A stretch of 64,000 nt of DNA from Janthinobacterium rivuli (GTDB lineage: Bacteria; Pseudomonadota; Gammaproteobacteria; Burkholderiales; Burkholderiaceae_D). The notes under the pieces are model-generated. The model saw only the letters and a program-made list of their open reading frames with translations, did not search any database and was not told where the DNA came from. The DNA lies in NCBI RefSeq assembly GCF_009208735.1, contig NZ_WFLJ01000001.1:62001-126000 (forward strand), read 5' to 3'. This document shows, piece after piece, positions 7,418 to 16,183 of the stretch. Made by a program: the position numbers and the translations under genes. Each line of letters opens with the position of its first letter. Within the stretch, counting starts at the first letter, position 1.

Positions 7418-10400
7418 GATTGTGTGCTCGGGTTATCTGGCCCAGGAATGCGGCTCAATTGCTGCTCGTCGGCGCTGCGCGTGCGCAGCTTGTCGAGCAG
7501 GATGTAGACCACCGGGGTGGTCAGCAATGTGAGTAACTGGCTGGCAATCAGGCCGCCGATGATGGCGACCCCCAAGGGCTGGCGTAGCTCCGACCCCTCG
7601 CCGAAACCGATCGCCAGCGGCAAGGCGCCAAGCGCCGCCGCCAGGGTGGTCATCAGGATGGGGCGGAAACGCAGCAAACAAGCCTCGCGCACCGCCTCCA
7701 CCGCTGTCAGGCCGCGCGAACGCTCGGCCTCCAGCGCGAAGTCGATGATCAATATAGCATTTTTCTTGACGATACCGATCAACAGGAACACGCCGATCAG
7801 GGCGATGATGGAAAACTCCATGCGGAACAGCAGCAAGGCCAGCACGGCCCCCACCCCCGCCGACGGCAAGGTCGACAGCACGGTGACGGGGTGGATCAGG
7901 CTTTCGTACAGGATGCCCAGCACGATGTAGATCACCACGATGGCCGCCAGAATGAGCAGCGGCTGCTCCTTGTTGCTGTCCTGGGCGCTCTTGGCCGAAC
8001 CCTGGAAGCTGCCGCGCACGTTGACGGGCATGCCGATTTCCGACTCCGCCTGGGCCACGGCCGCCTGGCCGTCGCTGAGCGGGTAGCCGTCGGCCAGGTT
8101 GAACGACACGGTGGTGGCCAGTTCGCCGCCCTGGTGGTTGATCGAGGTGGCCGTCGCGCTTTCGGCGAAGCTGCTGAACGACGATAGCGGCACCATGTGC
8201 GCCAGGGTGGTGCTCAAGGCCGAGCCGCTGGACGGATCGCGCGCGGCCGTCGTATTGGACGTCGTCGCGGCAACGCTGGTGCCGGCCGTGGCAGCGCTGG
8301 CGGCCGTCGTGCCGGTGGCGGCGACGGCTGCCGCATTCGACGCCGGCACGTACACGGAGCGCAGCGCTTCCGGGCTTTGCGCATAGCGCGGCGCCACTTC
8401 CATGATCACGTGGTACTGGTTCAGTTCATCGTAGATGGTCGCCACCTGGCGCTGGCCGAAGCTGTTGTACAGGGCATTGTCGATATCCTTTACCTGCACG
8501 CCCAGCTGCGTGGCGCGGTCCTTGTCGATGGAAACAAACGTCTCCACGCCGTTTTCCGCCTGGTCCGTGTCGACGTCGATCAGGGCCGGCTGCAGCTTCA
8601 TCTGGTCGGCCAGCTTCGCCGCCCACTTCTTCAAGTCCGCCTGGTTGTCGCTGATCAGGGTGTACTGGTACGTCGAATTGCTGGAACGCCCGCCCATGCG
8701 CAAATCCTGCACGGGATTGAGGAACAGCGAAATGCCCGTCACCTTAGCCAGCTGCGGACGCAAACGGGCGATCACGGCTTGCCCCTTGTCGGTGCGCTGC
8801 GAGGCAGGTTTGAGGTCGATGAACATGAAGCCGCCCCCTGCCCGTCCGCCACCGGTAAAGCCCACGACGGTGGCGACGGCCGGATCGTCCTTGATGATGT
8901 CGACCAGCTGGCGCAACTTGCTCTGCATGGCCTGGAAGGAGATGCTCTGGTCGGCGCGCATGCCGCCATTGATCTGGCCCGTGTCCTGCTGCGGGAAAAA
9001 GCCCTTGGGCGCGGCCGCGAACAGATACACGTTCAGACCGACGACGAACACGAGGATGGTCATCACCAGCGCGGCGCTGGACAGGGCCCAGTCCAGGCAA
9101 TGCTCATAGACTTTCAGCATGCGCGCGAAGCCGCGCTCGAACCAGCGCGCCACGGCGCCCGGCTGCTTGTGCGGTTCGCCGCTTTTCAGCAGCCAGGCGC
9201 ACATCATCGGCGTGGTGGTGAGCGAAATGACGAGCGAAATCATCACGGCGGCCGACAGGGTCACGGCAAATTCGCGGAACAGCCGTCCCACCTGTCCGCC
9301 CATGAACAGCAGCGGGATGAAGACGGCCACCAGCGACAGGCTGATCGACAGCACGGTAAAGCCCACTTCGCGCGCGCCCAGGAGCGCCGCCTTGAAGCGG
9401 TCCATGCCCGCCTCGATGTGGCGCTGCGTGTTTTCCAGCACCACGATGGCATCGTCGACGACAAAGCCCGTGGCCACCGTGAGCGCCATCAGCGACAGGT
9501 TGTTCAGGCTAAAACCCAGCATGTACATCACGCCGAAGGTGCCCAGCAGGGAGACGATGGTGGCCACGGCCGGGATGATGGTGGCGCGCACGCTGCGCAG
9601 GAAGGCGCTGACCACCAGCACCACGAGCACGATGGACAATATCAGCGTGAACTCGATTTCGTGCAGCGAGGAGCGGATGGAATTGGTGCTGTCGGACGCC
9701 ACCTGCAGCTTGATGTCGCCGGGCAGCTGCGCCTGCAGTTGCGGCAGCAGCGCGCGCACGCCGTCCACCGTGGCGATGACGTTGGCGCCCGGCTGGCGCG
9801 TGATCAGCACGATGACGGCCGGGTCGCCGTTGAACAGGCCCAGGGTATTGTTGTTTTCCACGCCGTCGACCACTTCGGCCACGTCGTCGAGGCGGATGGC
9901 GGCGCCATCGCGCCAGGCCACCACCAGGCTGCGGTAATCGGCGGCGCTGCGCCCGCCCGACGCCGTCGCCGCCCCCGAATAGATCTGCAGGCTGCGCTCG
10001 TCGCCGGAGATTGCCCCTTTCGGGCGGTTGGCGTTGCTGGCCTGGATGGCCGCGCGCACGTCTTCCATCGACACGGCATAGTGATTGAGCTGGTACGGCA
10101 GCAGTTCCACGCGCACGGCCGGCAGCGAGCCGCCGCCCAGTTCCACGTCGCCCACGCCCTTGACCTGCGCCACCTTCTGCTGCACCAGGTTCGACACGGC
10201 GTCGTAGATCTGGCCCGGCGTGCGCGTTTTTGAGGTTAGCGCCAGGATGATCACGGGCGCGTCGGACGGATTGGCCTTGCGGTAGGTGGGGTTGCTGCGC
10301 AAGGTGGCCGGCAAGTCCACGCGCGCGGCGGCAATGGCCGCCTGCACTTCGCGCGCGGCCGAATCGATCTTGCGGTTCAAGTCGAACTGCAAATTGATGC

Positions 10401-10668
10401 GAGCCGAGCCCGTGCCCGACGACGACGTCATCTCGTTCACGCCCGAGATCACGCCCAGGCGCCGTTCCAGCGGCGTGGCCACGGAAGTGGCCATGGTCGC
10501 GGGGCTGGCGCCGGGCAGGCTGGCGCTGACGGAAATGGTCGGATAATCGACCTGCGGCAGCGGCGAGACGGGCAGCACGAAGAAGGCGCCGATGCCCGCC
10601 AGCGCGATGCCGATGGTCAGCAGCACGGTGGCGATGGGACGCTTGACGAACGGTTCGGACAAGTTCAC
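7414..10668 (-). CDS. mdtC: RND multidrug efflux pump subunit, MdtC-like
   Basis: This inner-membrane proton/drug antiporter of the HAE1 RND family has 1084 residues and about 12 membrane helices. It aligns closely with E. coli MdtC from memory: LPQVDYPTISVSASLPGASP at the N-terminus, YRKANPSDAP in the porter domain, the proton-relay Asp pair in GFVVDDAIVV (405-406) and GIVKKNAILII in TM10. It is expected to form a mixed trimer with the MdtB-like partner encoded directly upstream, with which it overlaps by 4 bases. Unusual is an insertion of about 45 residues (777-822) made almost only of Ala, Thr and Ser, placed between SVYVPA and PLSSF where E. coli MdtC has a short loop. The insertion accounts for the length above the usual 1025. 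Confidence 0.93.
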   Translation of the reverse strand: MNLSEPFVKRPIATVLLTIGIALAGIGAFFVLPVSPLPQVDYPTISVSASLPGASPATMATSVATPLERRLGVISGVNEMTSSSGTGSARINLQFDLNRKIDSAAREVQAAIAAARVDLPATLRSNPTYRKANPSDAPVIILALTSKTRTPGQIYDAVSNLVQQKVAQVKGVGDVELGGGSLPAVRVELLPYQLNHYAVSMEDVRAAIQASNANRPKGAISGDERSLQIYSGAATASGGRSAADYRSLVVAWRDGAAIRLDDVAEVVDGVENNNTLGLFNGDPAVIVLITRQPGANVIATVDGVRALLPQLQAQLPGDIKLQVASDSTNSIRSSLHEIEFTLILSIVLVVLVVSAFLRSVRATIIPAVATIVSLLGTFGVMYMLGFSLNNLSLMALTVATGFVVDDAIVVLENTQRHIEAGMDRFKAALLGAREVGFTVLSISLSLVAVFIPLLFMGGQVGRLFREFAVTLSAAVMISLVISLTTTPMMCAWLLKSGEPHKQPGAVARWFERGFARMLKVYEHCLDWALSSAALVMTILVFVVGLNVYLFAAAPKGFFPQQDTGQINGGMRADQSISFQAMQSKLRQLVDIIKDDPAVATVVGFTGGGRAGGGFMFIDLKPASQRTDKGQAVIARLRPQLAKVTGISLFLNPVQDLRMGGRSSNSTYQYTLISDNQADLKKWAAKLADQMKLQPALIDVDTDQAENGVETFVSIDKDRATQLGVQVKDIDNALYNSFGQRQVATIYDELNQYHVIMEVAPRYAQSPEALRSVYVPASNAAAVAATGTTAASAATAGTSVAATTSNTTAARDPSSGSALSTTLAHMVPLSSFSSFAESATATSINHQGGELATTVSFNLADGYPLSDGQAAVAQAESEIGMPVNVRGSFQGSAKSAQDSNKEQPLLILAAIVVIYIVLGILYESLIHPVTVLSTLPSAGVGAVLALLLFRMEFSIIALIGVFLLIGIVKKNAILIIDFALEAERSRGLTAVEAVREACLLRFRPILMTTLAAALGALPLAIGFGEGSELRQPLGVAIIGGLIASQLLTLLTTPVVYILLDKLRTRSADEQQLSRIPGPDNPSTQS

Positions 10669-13600
10669 GCGGCGCTCCCCGTATGATCGGCGGGCTTGTC
10701 CAGGCTGACGCCGCGTGTCTTGCGCGCGAAGCGCTGGCCCAGGCGGTCGAAACCCAGGTAGATGACGGGCGTGGTAAACAGGGTCAGCACCTGGCTGACG
10801 ATCAGGCCGCCAAAGATGGCCAGGCCCAGCGGACGGCGCAGCTCGGCGCCCTCGCCCCAGCCCAGCATCAGCGGCACGGCCGCGAACAGGGCCGCCAGGG
10901 TCGTCATCAGGATGGGGCGGAAGCGCAGCAGCGCCGCCTGGTGGATGGCTTCCTGCGGGCTCTTGCCTTCATCGCGTTCGGCCTCGATGGCGAAGTCGAT
11001 CATCATGATGGCGTTCTTTTTCACGATGCCGATCAACAGGATGATGCCGATGATGCCGATCACGCCCAGGTCCTGCCCGGAAATCATCAGCGCCAGCAAG
11101 GCGCCCACGCCGGCCGACGGCAGGGTCGACAAGATCGTCAGCGGATGGATGTAGCTTTCGTACAGCACGCCCAGCACGATGTAGACGCAGACGACGGCGG
11201 CCAGAATGAGCCACAGCTGGTTCGACAGCGAGTTTTCATACGCGCCGGCCGCGCCCAGGAAGGTCAACGTCACCGCTGGCGGCAAGGCGATGTCCTGCGC
11301 CGCCTGGCGGATGGCGTCGACGGCGCTGCCCAGCGCCACGCCCTGCGTCGTATCGAAGCCGAGGGTCGTGGCCGGGTATTGCGCCACGTGCGTGATTTGC
11401 AGCGGCGCCTGTTTTTCGCTGACGCTGGCAAAGGCGGACAAGGGCGTCGACTTGCCTGAACCCGTGCGCACCTGCAGGTCCGACAGGTCGGACGGCGTGG
11501 TGACGATGCCCGGCTGCGCTTCGAGGATGACGCGGTACTGGTTGGTTTCCGTGAAAATCGTCGAAATGATGCGCTGGCCGAAGGCGTTGTACAGCGCGTC
11601 GTCGACGGTTGCCGTGGTCACCGACATGCGCGCGGCGCTGTCGCGGTCGATCGCCACCGTGACGGCGGCGCCCGTGGCGCCCGCATCCGTGACGACGTTG
11701 CGCAGCTGCGTTTTTTCACGCATGCGGGCGGCCAGCTTGCGGGCCCACTCGGTGACGGTGGCCGTGTCGGCCCCTTCCAGCGAGACGCGGTACTGCGTCG
11801 GGCCCGATTCCGCATCGATGGTGAGATCCTGCGTCGGCTGCAGATACAGGGTCACGCCGGCCACCTTGGCCACGCGGTTGCGCAAGCGCTCCATGATCTC
11901 GTCCTGGCTGCCGCTGCGCGGACGCTTCAGGTTGATCAGCATGCTGCCCGTGTGCAGCATGGTGTTGTTGGCCGCATCGACGCCCACGAGGGAACTCAGG
12001 GTATCGACAGCGGGGTCTTCCAGCAGCGCGCTGGCGGCCGCCTGCTGCAAGGTGGCCATGCGCTCGTACGAAACAGCCTGCGACGTTTCGATGCGCGCCT
12101 GCAGCTGACCCGTGTCCTGCGTGGGGAACAGGCCTTTCGGAATCGTGATGTACAGGATGACGGTCAGCAGCAAGGTGGCCAGGGCCACCAGCAGGGTCAG
12201 GCCCTGGCGTTTCAGCACCCACACCAGCGCATGGTCGTATTGATGGATGACCTTGTCGAGGAAAGCCTGGATGCGCTGGCCCGTGGCGCTGATTTTTTCA
12301 TCGGCGTGGCTCTTCAGCCAGCGCGCCGACATCATCGGCACCAGGGTCAGGGACACCACGGCGGAAATCAGGATCGTGATGGCCAGGGTCATGGCGAATT
12401 CACGGAACAGGCGGCCCACGACGTCGCCCATGAACAGCAGGGGAATCAGCACGGCGATCAGGGACACCGTCAGCGAGATGATGGTAAAGCCGATCTGCGA
12501 CGCGCCTTTCAGGGCAGCGGCCATCGGCGTCTCGCCCTCTTCGATGTAGCGGGCGATGTTTTCGATCATGACGATGGCGTCGTCGACGACGAAGCCGGTG
12601 GCGATCGTCAGCGCCATCAGGGACAGGTTGTTCAGGCTGTAGCCGAGCAGATACATGACGCCGCAGGCGCCGATCAGCGAGATCGGCACGGACAGGCTGG
12701 CGATCACGGTGGCGCGCATGCTGTGCAGGAAGGCGAAGATCACCAGCACCACCAGCAGCACGGACAACAGCAGTTCCATTTCCACGTGTTCGACCGAGGC
12801 GCGGATGCCCGTCGTGCGGTCGCTCAGCACGTCGAGCTTCATGGCCGCCGGCAGGCTGGCCTGCAGGTCCGGCAGCAGGGCCTTGATGGCGTCGACCGTC
12901 TTGATGACGTTGGCGCCGGGCTGGCGCTGCACGTTCAGGATGATGGCCGGCTGCTTGCCGGACCAGGCGCCCAGGCGCGTGTTTTCCGCGCTGTCGACGA
13001 CGTTGGCCACATCAAGCAGGCGCACGGGCGCGCCGTTTTTATACGTGATGATCAGGCGCTTGTAGTCTTCCGCCGTCACCAGCTGGTCGTTGGCGTTGAT
13101 GGTGAACGAGCGCGTGGGGCCGTCGAAACTGCCCTTGGCGCTGTTGACGTTGGCCGCCGCGATGGCCGTGCGCAGGCTGTCGAGGCCCAGGCCGTACGAG
13201 GCCAGCAACTTGGTGTCGCCCTGGATGCGCACGGCGGGACGCTGGCCGCCCGACAGCGAGACGAGGCCCACGCCGTTGACCTGGCTGATCTTCAGCGCCA
13301 AACGCGTGTTGACGATGTTCTGCACCTGCGTCAGCGGCATCGTGTCCGAGGTGATCGCCAGGGTCAGCACGGGCGCGTCGGCCGGATTGATCTTCGCGTA
13401 CACGGGCGGTGCCGGCAAGTCGGTCGGCAGCAGGGAGCCGCCCGCGTTGATGGCCGCCTGCACTTCCTGCTCGGCCACGTCCAGGGTCTGGCCCAGGGTG
13501 AATTGCAAGGTGATGAGGGAAACGCCGGCCGCGCTGGTGGAACTCATGCGCTGCAAGCCCGACATCTGTCCGAACTGGCGCTCCAGCGGCGCCGTCACGG

Positions 13601-13784
13601 TCTGCCCCATGACTTCGGGACTGGCGCCCGGGTACAGGGTCTGCACCTGGATGGTGGGGAAGTCCACCTGCGGCAAGGCGGCCAGCGGCAGGAACTTGAA
13701 GCCGACCAGCCCCGCCAGCACGATGGCCAGCATCAGCAGCGCCGTGGCGACGGGGCGCTTGATGAACGGCGTCGATGGACTCAT
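10665..13784 (-). CDS. mdtB: RND multidrug efflux pump subunit, MdtB-like
   Basis: A second HAE1-type RND pump subunit of 1039 residues, the usual length for MdtB. Diagnostic stretches are FIKRPVATALLM at the start, LPQVDFPTIQVQTLYPGASP, the Asp pair in GFVVDDAIVMIENIARYIEEG, and GIVKKNAIMMIDFAIEAERD in TM10. It lies between the adaptor gene and the MdtC-like gene with 4-base overlaps on both sides, which fits production of two pump subunits in fixed ratio for a heteromeric pump. In E. coli such a pump exports bile salts, novobiocin and other compounds; that is family knowledge and does not prove the substrates here. Confidence 0.93.
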   Translation of the reverse strand: MSPSTPFIKRPVATALLMLAIVLAGLVGFKFLPLAALPQVDFPTIQVQTLYPGASPEVMGQTVTAPLERQFGQMSGLQRMSSTSAAGVSLITLQFTLGQTLDVAEQEVQAAINAGGSLLPTDLPAPPVYAKINPADAPVLTLAITSDTMPLTQVQNIVNTRLALKISQVNGVGLVSLSGGQRPAVRIQGDTKLLASYGLGLDSLRTAIAAANVNSAKGSFDGPTRSFTINANDQLVTAEDYKRLIITYKNGAPVRLLDVANVVDSAENTRLGAWSGKQPAIILNVQRQPGANVIKTVDAIKALLPDLQASLPAAMKLDVLSDRTTGIRASVEHVEMELLLSVLLVVLVIFAFLHSMRATVIASLSVPISLIGACGVMYLLGYSLNNLSLMALTIATGFVVDDAIVMIENIARYIEEGETPMAAALKGASQIGFTIISLTVSLIAVLIPLLFMGDVVGRLFREFAMTLAITILISAVVSLTLVPMMSARWLKSHADEKISATGQRIQAFLDKVIHQYDHALVWVLKRQGLTLLVALATLLLTVILYITIPKGLFPTQDTGQLQARIETSQAVSYERMATLQQAAASALLEDPAVDTLSSLVGVDAANNTMLHTGSMLINLKRPRSGSQDEIMERLRNRVAKVAGVTLYLQPTQDLTIDAESGPTQYRVSLEGADTATVTEWARKLAARMREKTQLRNVVTDAGATGAAVTVAIDRDSAARMSVTTATVDDALYNAFGQRIISTIFTETNQYRVILEAQPGIVTTPSDLSDLQVRTGSGKSTPLSAFASVSEKQAPLQITHVAQYPATTLGFDTTQGVALGSAVDAIRQAAQDIALPPAVTLTFLGAAGAYENSLSNQLWLILAAVVCVYIVLGVLYESYIHPLTILSTLPSAGVGALLALMISGQDLGVIGIIGIILLIGIVKKNAIMMIDFAIEAERDEGKSPQEAIHQAALLRFRPILMTTLAALFAAVPLMLGWGEGAELRRPLGLAIFGGLIVSQVLTLFTTPVIYLGFDRLGQRFARKTRGVSLDKPADHTGSAA

Positions 13785-15136
13785 TGCGCCGCGCCCTTCG
13801 CCGGCGCCGTGGCTGGCGCGGAGGCGGATGCCGAGGCCGAGGCCGATGCGCTGGCCGCGCCGTCAGGGTGCTGGCGGCGGTGGCGGCGTTCGCCGTTGGC
13901 GGTTCCCGCGCCACCTGCGCCGCCCATGGCAGGCTTGTCGCCCGCCAGGGTGACTTTCGCGCCTTCCTTCAGGCGGTCGGCGCCTTCCGTGATGACCTGT
14001 TCTCCCGCTTCCAGGCCGGCGCGGATTTCCACCATGTCGGTGGTGGCCTGGCCGCGCGTGACCATGCGCACGGTGACGGTCTTGTCCGCTTTTAGCACAT
14101 ACACGAAATCGCCATTATTGCTGTGACGCAGGGCCGTGACGGGCACCAGCACGGCGCCCGTGATATTGCCCAGTTCCAGGCGCACGTTGACGAACTGACT
14201 GGGGAACAGGGCCATCTTGTCGTTCGTGTAGCGGGCCTTGGCGCGCACGGTGCCCGTCTGCACGTCGACCTGGTTGTCCAGCGCCGTCAAGCTGCCCTTG
14301 TCCAGGGTATGCGTGCGCGTGCGGTCCAGCGCCAGCGCCGCCAATGCCGAGCCGCCGTTCAGGCGTTCCTGGATGGTCTGCACCTTATCCTGCGGCACGG
14401 AGAATTCCACGTCGATGGGCGAGAGCTGCGTCACCACCACCACGCCGCCCGTGTCGCCGGTGCTCACCAGGTTGCCGATGTCGACCACCTTCAGGCCCGC
14501 GCGGCCGCTGATCGGCGACACCACCTTGGTGTAGCCCAGGTTCAGCCTGGCCGTGCCTTCGGCGGCGCGGTCCGTCATGACCGTGCCTTCCAATTGTTTG
14601 ACCAATGCCGCCTGCGTGTCGACGTCCTGGCGCGCGATGGAATCCTGGCCCAGCAGGGTTTGATAGCGCTTCAGGGTCAGGCGCGCGTTGTCCAGCTGCG
14701 CTTCATCGCGCTGGCGCTGGCCCGTGGCCTGCATCAGCGCCATCTCGAACTGCGCCGGATCGATCTGCGCCACCACCTGGCCCGCCTTGACCATGCCGCC
14801 TTCCTTGAATTTGAGCTCCTTCAAAATGCCCGACACTTGCGGGCGCACTGTCACGGTGGACGCGGCCGTCACCGTGCCCAGCGCATCGAGCACCACGGGC
14901 AGGTCGGATTTGACGGCCGTGGCCACGCCCACGGTGGTCGAGGGGCCCCCACGGCGCCCGCCGGGGCCACCAGGCCCGCCCGGACCACCGGCGCCAGGCT
15001 GGGCGCTGGTGCCGGAATGGGTCAGGTACCAGGCACCGCCCCCCAGCGCAGCCATCACGGCCAGCGCGATGACCGTGCCGACGATTTTCGAACGACGGCT
15101 GCGCCGCGGGGTGTGGGGTGTTGTCTGCGAATCCAT
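13781..15136 (-). CDS. mdtA: RND efflux periplasmic adaptor (membrane fusion protein), MdtA-like
   Basis: The 451-residue adaptor links the inner-membrane pump to the outer-membrane channel. Near the N-terminus is one membrane anchor (VGTVIALAVMAALGGGAWYL), then a Gly/Pro-rich linker made of repeated GGP units, then the biotinyl-lipoyl-like and hairpin parts (TVRPQVSGILKELKFKEGG and AQIDPAQFEMAL) and beta-barrel segments (LGYTKVVSPISGRAGL). The C-terminus ends in a run of alternating Ala-Ser before APATAPAKGAAQ, which is low complexity and probably disordered. It is the first gene of the mdt operon and overlaps the MdtB-like gene by 4 bases. No local BaeSR-like regulator is adjacent. Confidence 0.92.
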   Translation of the reverse strand: MDSQTTPHTPRRSRRSKIVGTVIALAVMAALGGGAWYLTHSGTSAQPGAGGPGGPGGPGGRRGGPSTTVGVATAVKSDLPVVLDALGTVTAASTVTVRPQVSGILKELKFKEGGMVKAGQVVAQIDPAQFEMALMQATGQRQRDEAQLDNARLTLKRYQTLLGQDSIARQDVDTQAALVKQLEGTVMTDRAAEGTARLNLGYTKVVSPISGRAGLKVVDIGNLVSTGDTGGVVVVTQLSPIDVEFSVPQDKVQTIQERLNGGSALAALALDRTRTHTLDKGSLTALDNQVDVQTGTVRAKARYTNDKMALFPSQFVNVRLELGNITGAVLVPVTALRHSNNGDFVYVLKADKTVTVRMVTRGQATTDMVEIRAGLEAGEQVITEGADRLKEGAKVTLAGDKPAMGGAGGAGTANGERRHRRQHPDGAASASASASASASAPATAPAKGAAQ

Positions 15137-15574
15137 CGCTTATCCTTGTAGTGGCCGCTGGCACGGCGAGTCTGTGGCGCCGGCCGAGGTGGAACACACT
15201 CAGGCCGGACGACCGTTTTTCGGGGTTGTTTCGGTACACAGCCGGGGGAGTCAAGAGCTGAAAATCAGCTGAAAAAACATCGCTCCCTAGCGTGAAACGA
15301 CTCTAGCATAGTCATGTAACTGTTTCATTTCTACTTGAAACAATTATCCATGGCTGGCCGCAGTGGGCCCGGGCTTGCACGCCTGCCGGCATGCCGCCGC
15401 TGTGGGGGAATGGTGGAAAAATCAGGCTTGCGGGGCATCGCGCCCCGGGATTTGCCTGGCGCGGGCAGCTCGCATGCAGATACAAACTCGCTACAAATCT
15501 CGCGCCATCCGCCTTGACCTGGCGCCACGCGGGTGCCCGGGCGGCGCCGGACGGCGGCGATTCTTTACCTGGAT
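15137..15574. other. 438-bp gap upstream of the mdt operon, no credible gene
   Basis: Both flanking genes are on the minus strand. Short open frames here overlap one another in several frames, none has a recognisable product, and I do not call them genes. The gap holds the mdt promoter region. Its AT-richer part, 15290-15350, contrasts with the flanks and contains the inverted repeat described separately. The half nearest the GNAT gene (15360-15570) shows only GC-rich sequence with no clear signal. Confidence 0.6.
15321..15342. promoter_or_regulatory. Inverted repeat upstream of mdtA, possible operator
   Basis: TGTTTCA (15321-15327) and TGAAACA (15336-15342) form a 7-bp inverted repeat with an 8-base spacer. 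It lies in the AT-rich stretch about 185 bases upstream of the adaptor start, close to weak -10-like sequences on the minus strand (TTACAT, TATGCT). A dimeric repressor or activator site for the efflux operon is plausible. The binding protein is unknown. Confidence 0.35.
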
Positions 15575-16120
15575 TTACAAGGTCATGCCGAGGATGACAT
15601 CCTGATAGTCGGTGCGGCCCACGCGGAAGGTGCGCCGACCCACCTGCGCAAAGCCGCAGCGCGCATAGAACGCCAGCGCATCGTGGTTTTCCGCGTACAC
15701 GCCCAGCAGCACGCGCCCCGCCCCGCTGGCGCGCGCATGCTCCACGGCCGCGTGCATCAGGCGCTGGCCCACGCGCTGGCCCTGGAAGCGGTGCAACAGG
15801 TAGATGCGCTTGATTTCCAGATCGTCAGGACGCGGCTCGGCCACCGGCAGGCTGGCGGGACTGAGCACCAGATAGCCGACGGGTGCGCCGCCGGGCGTGG
15901 CCTCGGCCAGCCACAGCCGCATGGCCGGCAGCGCCAGCCACTCGCGGTACAGCTGCACGTCGTGCTGGCGCTGGCAATGGGCGATGACGTCGGCGCCATC
16001 GAGGATGCCGGCGAACGCTTCCAGGAAGGTGGCCTGGCCCACCAGCGCCAGCGCCGCTTCATCGCCCGGCACGCAAGGGCGGATGGTGATACCCGTGGGT
16101 GTACTCATGTCACTTGCCAT
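15575..16120 (-). CDS. GNAT family N-acetyltransferase
   Basis: A 181-residue acetyl-CoA-dependent acyltransferase of the GNAT fold. The acetyl-CoA loop is visible as RFQGQRVGQRLMHAAVEHAR (motif A, QxxGxG/A-like), followed by the motif B region GVYAENHDALAFYARCGFAQVGRRTF with its Asn and AxxFY signature. The substrate cannot be told: the family covers ribosomal proteins, amino acids, polyamines and antibiotics. The ATG at 16120 is preceded by GAGGAG at good spacing. A terminator hairpin upstream separates it from sppA, so it probably has its own promoter or relies on readthrough. Confidence 0.85.
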   Translation of the reverse strand: MASDMSTPTGITIRPCVPGDEAALALVGQATFLEAFAGILDGADVIAHCQRQHDVQLYREWLALPAMRLWLAEATPGGAPVGYLVLSPASLPVAEPRPDDLEIKRIYLLHRFQGQRVGQRLMHAAVEHARASGAGRVLLGVYAENHDALAFYARCGFAQVGRRTFRVGRTDYQDVILGMTL

Positions 16121-16136
16121 ATTCTGCTCCTCAAGG

Positions 16137-16162
16137 AAAACAAGCCGGGCGTAGCCGGCTTG
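16137..16162 (-). terminator. Intrinsic terminator after sppA
   Basis: CAAGCCGG (16141-16148) pairs with CCGGCTTG (16155-16162) around a 6-base loop, a perfect 8-bp stem. On the minus strand it is followed by TTTTCC. It sits about 20 bases past the sppA stop. Confidence 0.65.
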
Positions 16163-16183
16163 GGTATGCTGTTGATGTGGGTG

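Noticed and set aside
8197..10233. 678-residue open frame on the plus strand inside the mdtC-like gene
   Set aside because: It is antisense to a clear RND pump, rich in Arg, His, Gln and Gly as typical of high-GC shadow frames, and resembles no family. Similar long plus-strand frames at 1362-3380, 4262-6190, 11952-14126, 15533-18055, 50193-52118 and 53703-55742 are rejected for the same reason.
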